Source: Alkalihalobacillus sp. CinArs1 (GTDB taxonomy: Bacteria > Bacillota > Bacilli > Bacillales > Guptibacillaceae). From it: 64,000 bases of DNA. The stretch spans positions 868,001-932,000 of the forward strand of contig NZ_CANDOB010000002.1 in assembly GCF_947387515.1 (NCBI RefSeq), read 5' to 3'. The stretch's first letter is position 1. Each line of letters opens with the position of its first letter. This document shows positions 62,291 through 64,000 of the stretch, one piece after another. The translations under genes and the position numbers were made by a program. Below the pieces are notes generated by a model. The model worked only from the letters and a program-made list of their open reading frames with translations, did no database searches and had not been told where the DNA came from.

Positions 62291-63133
62291 ATGAGTACAA
62301 AAATGCAGAACACCATCCGTTTAACACTGTCCTATATTGTTATTGCTATCGCTTGTATCATCATCCTATATCCAGTAGCATGGATTGTCGGTTCTTCCTT
62401 CAATCCGGGTGATAGTTTGTCTGGTTCATCGATCATTCCTGAAAATGCAACGCTTCAGCACTACAAAGATCTTTTCAATACTGCTGAAAGTGATTACTTA
62501 CTTTGGTATTGGAATACACTGAAGATCTGTATCATCACGATGGTCATTGCGGTCGCTATGATTTCTTGCATGGCATATGCGTTTTCACGCTATCGTTTCG
62601 TTGGACGTAAAAATGGTCTGATGACATTCTTGATCTTGCAGATGATTCCTAACTTCGCAGCATTAATCGCGATCTATGTCCTTGCTTATATCACAGGATT
62701 CCTTGATACACACTTTGCGTTGATCCTTGTTTATGCTGGTGGCTTGTTGCCGATGAATACGTGGCTTGCGAAAGGGTATCTTGATACGATTCCGAAAGAG
62801 CTCGATGAGTCGGCTCGTATCGACGGTGCAGGACACTTCCGAATTTTTTGGCAGATTATCTTGCCACTTGCAAAGCCGATCCTAGCAGTTGTAGCACTAT
62901 TTAGCTTCATCACACCATTTACTGATTTTATCCTTGCACAGATTATTTTGAGAAGTGAAGAGAAATTTACACTAGCAGTGGGATTATATCGAATGATTTC
63001 TGATCAGTTCGGAAATGAGTTTACAACCTTCGCAGCGGGCTCTGTTCTCATTGCAATCCCGATCTCCATTCTATTCCTATCGCTACAGCGTTACTTTATC
63101 TCCGGTCTAACAGCAGGAGGAACAAAAGGGTAA
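62291..63133 (+). CDS. mdxG: Maltodextrin ABC transporter permease MdxG
   Basis: 280-residue MalG-type permease with six membrane helices. The EAA loop here reads DESARIDGAGHFRIFWQIILPLAKP (about 175-199), and the last helix ends SLQRYFISGLTAGGTKG, as usual for MalG. It starts two bases after mdxF, so translation is coupled. Partner of MdxF. Confidence 0.93.
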   Translation: MSTKMQNTIRLTLSYIVIAIACIIILYPVAWIVGSSFNPGDSLSGSSIIPENATLQHYKDLFNTAESDYLLWYWNTLKICIITMVIAVAMISCMAYAFSRYRFVGRKNGLMTFLILQMIPNFAALIAIYVLAYITGFLDTHFALILVYAGGLLPMNTWLAKGYLDTIPKELDESARIDGAGHFRIFWQIILPLAKPILAVVALFSFITPFTDFILAQIILRSEEKFTLAVGLYRMISDQFGNEFTTFAAGSVLIAIPISILFLSLQRYFISGLTAGGTKG

Positions 63134-63138
63134 GTCAT

Positions 63139-63187
63139 AAAGGAGGAAGAGGAATTAGGTGAATGCCATCTTCTTTCTCCTTTCTTA
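63139..63187 (+). terminator. Possible terminator after mdxG
   Basis: AAAGGAG-GAAGA (63139-63150) pairs with TCTTC (63169-63173) and CTCCTTT (63177-63183), a bulged stem followed by CTTAATT. Weak T tract. Confidence 0.5.
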
Positions 63188-63208
63188 ATTCATTTTGTAC
63201 TTTAAAAG

Positions 63209-63222
63209 TGGAATCGTTTACA
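63209..63222 (+). promoter_or_regulatory. cre/LacI-type operator before mdxR
   Basis: TGGAATCGTTTACA fits TGNAANCGNWNNCW and resembles the two mdxE operators; it lies 80 bp before the regulator start. Confidence 0.6.
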
Positions 63223-63301
63223 ATAAGAAAGTAACAAACAACGGAAGAAGCTTGACCGGTGTGACTGGCAGCGACTTGCCTGTTGTTCAGGAGGGAAACC
63301 A

Positions 63302-64000
63302 GTGGCAGTAACGATTAAAGATGTAGCAAAGTTAGCAAATGTCGCCCCATCCACTGTTTCTCGTGTCATTGCAAATAATCCGAGAATCAGTGAAAAAACT
63401 AAGCGCCGCGTTCGTGAAGCGATGGAAGAACTCGGTTATCACCCGAACTATAACGCTCGTAGCTTAGCGAACAGAAGCACACAAACGCTAGGTGTCGTCA
63501 TGCCTAGTTCAGCAGATAAAGTGTTTCAAAACCCTTTCTTTCCAGAAGTCTTAAGGGGAATCAGCACAAAAGCACATGAAAATGAATTTACGCTTTACAT
63601 GTCGACCGGTTCCAAGGAAGAAGAGATTCTGGATGCTGTGAAAGGGATGGTTCATGGAAGAAGAGTAGATGGAATCGTCTTACTTTATTCTAGAATCGAT
63701 GACTCGATCATGAAGTTTTTAAAAGAAGAACAGTTTCCGTTTACAGTGATTGGAAAGCCGTTCAAGTATCCTGACGAAGTAACACATGTGGATAACGACA
63801 ACTTCAGGGCCGCAAAAGACGTGACGGAACATCTGATCGAAAGAGGGCATGAACGAGTAGCGTTCGTAGGTGGCCAGCTCGACTTAGTTGTGACGGTAGA
63901 TCGGTTGAGTGGCTATGAAAAAGCATTGCGTGAGGCAAATTTAACGTACCGCGATGAGTATATCGTGCATGTGGAGTTTCTGAAGGAAGGCGGACATGAA
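63302..64000 (+). CDS. mdxR: LacI-family regulator of maltodextrin genes (cut by window end)
   Basis: 233 residues are visible from a GTG at 63302 (AGGAGG upstream); the 3' end lies beyond the window. The N-terminal helix-turn-helix is intact: VTIKDVAKLANVAPSTVSRVI, then the hinge NYNARSLANRSTQTLGVVMP. A periplasmic-binding-like sensor domain follows (NPFFPEVLRGI, VDGIVLL, HVDNDNFRAA, HERVAFVGG). By position and operator pattern it is the counterpart of B. subtilis MdxR (YvdE), which responds to maltodextrins. The name rests on context. Confidence 0.85.
   Translation, partial: MAVTIKDVAKLANVAPSTVSRVIANNPRISEKTKRRVREAMEELGYHPNYNARSLANRSTQTLGVVMPSSADKVFQNPFFPEVLRGISTKAHENEFTLYMSTGSKEEEILDAVKGMVHGRRVDGIVLLYSRIDDSIMKFLKEEQFPFTVIGKPFKYPDEVTHVDNDNFRAAKDVTEHLIERGHERVAFVGGQLDLVVTVDRLSGYEKALREANLTYRDEYIVHVEFLKEGGHE

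Overview
The window looks like chromosome of a low-to-moderate G+C, spore-forming member of the Bacillaceae (Bacillus-related). The evidence is the gerP spore-coat permeability genes, cotJABC, an H-type small acid-soluble spore protein, a Spo0E-like phosphatase, a phosphorelay-type kinase, addAB/sbcDC, and promoters resembling sigma-K, -E, -G, -H and -D sites. Many blocks (addB-addA-sbcD-sbcC, gerP, yisK, yisL, asnO) are neighbours in Bacillus subtilis and are here in a shuffled order. I cannot name the species. No phage, IS element, tRNA, rRNA or CRISPR array was seen. All positions were read by hand.

Layout. 0-5 kb: a class A penicillin-binding protein with a repeat-encoded acidic tail, facing a gerP operon whose gene order is A-C-D-E-F-B. 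5-15 kb: DUF4397 secreted protein, small proteins, a YkuK-like protein, moaA-fdhD (molybdenum cofactor and formate dehydrogenase maturation), a lipoteichoic acid synthase-like enzyme, a two-gene amino-acid ABC transporter without ATPase, a SurA-like lipoprotein, an HD hydrolase and sspH. 15-18 kb: a probable structured non-coding RNA, a Spo0E-like protein and a PAS histidine kinase with a sigma-H-like promoter. 18-27 kb: a SulP anion transporter, assorted envelope proteins of unknown role, then a gene-free stretch (25.3-26.06 kb) filled by three repeat families, then cotJABC.

27-45 kb: the DNA-repair/recombination block addB-addA-sbcD-sbcC, a YknW/YknX-like pair without its ABC partner, yisK, a succinate-semialdehyde-type dehydrogenase, and rocD on the other strand. 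45-54 kb: yisL, a GGDEF-EAL cyclic-di-GMP enzyme with a sigma-D-like promoter, an FAD monooxygenase plus methyltransferase pair, asnO, a TudS-like protein, and a Crp/Fnr regulator beside a DUF4386 membrane protein whose promoter carries an Fnr-like palindrome. 54-57 kb: a T-box leader (specifier read as CAA, Gln) in front of an MFS transporter, facing glnK-amtB with a GlnR/TnrA box; together with asnO this makes a nitrogen-themed neighbourhood. 57-64 kb: a maltodextrin utilisation cluster (GH13 glycosidase, mdxE-mdxF-mdxG and a LacI-type regulator cut by the window end), tied together by four similar cre/LacI-type operators.

The least explained pieces are the hairpin-module array at 25586-26060, the pseudoknotted RNA at about 15200-15371, and the Gln-type T-box on a transporter. 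Non-ATG starts (TTG/GTG) with good ribosome binding sites are common and several starts were moved accordingly.
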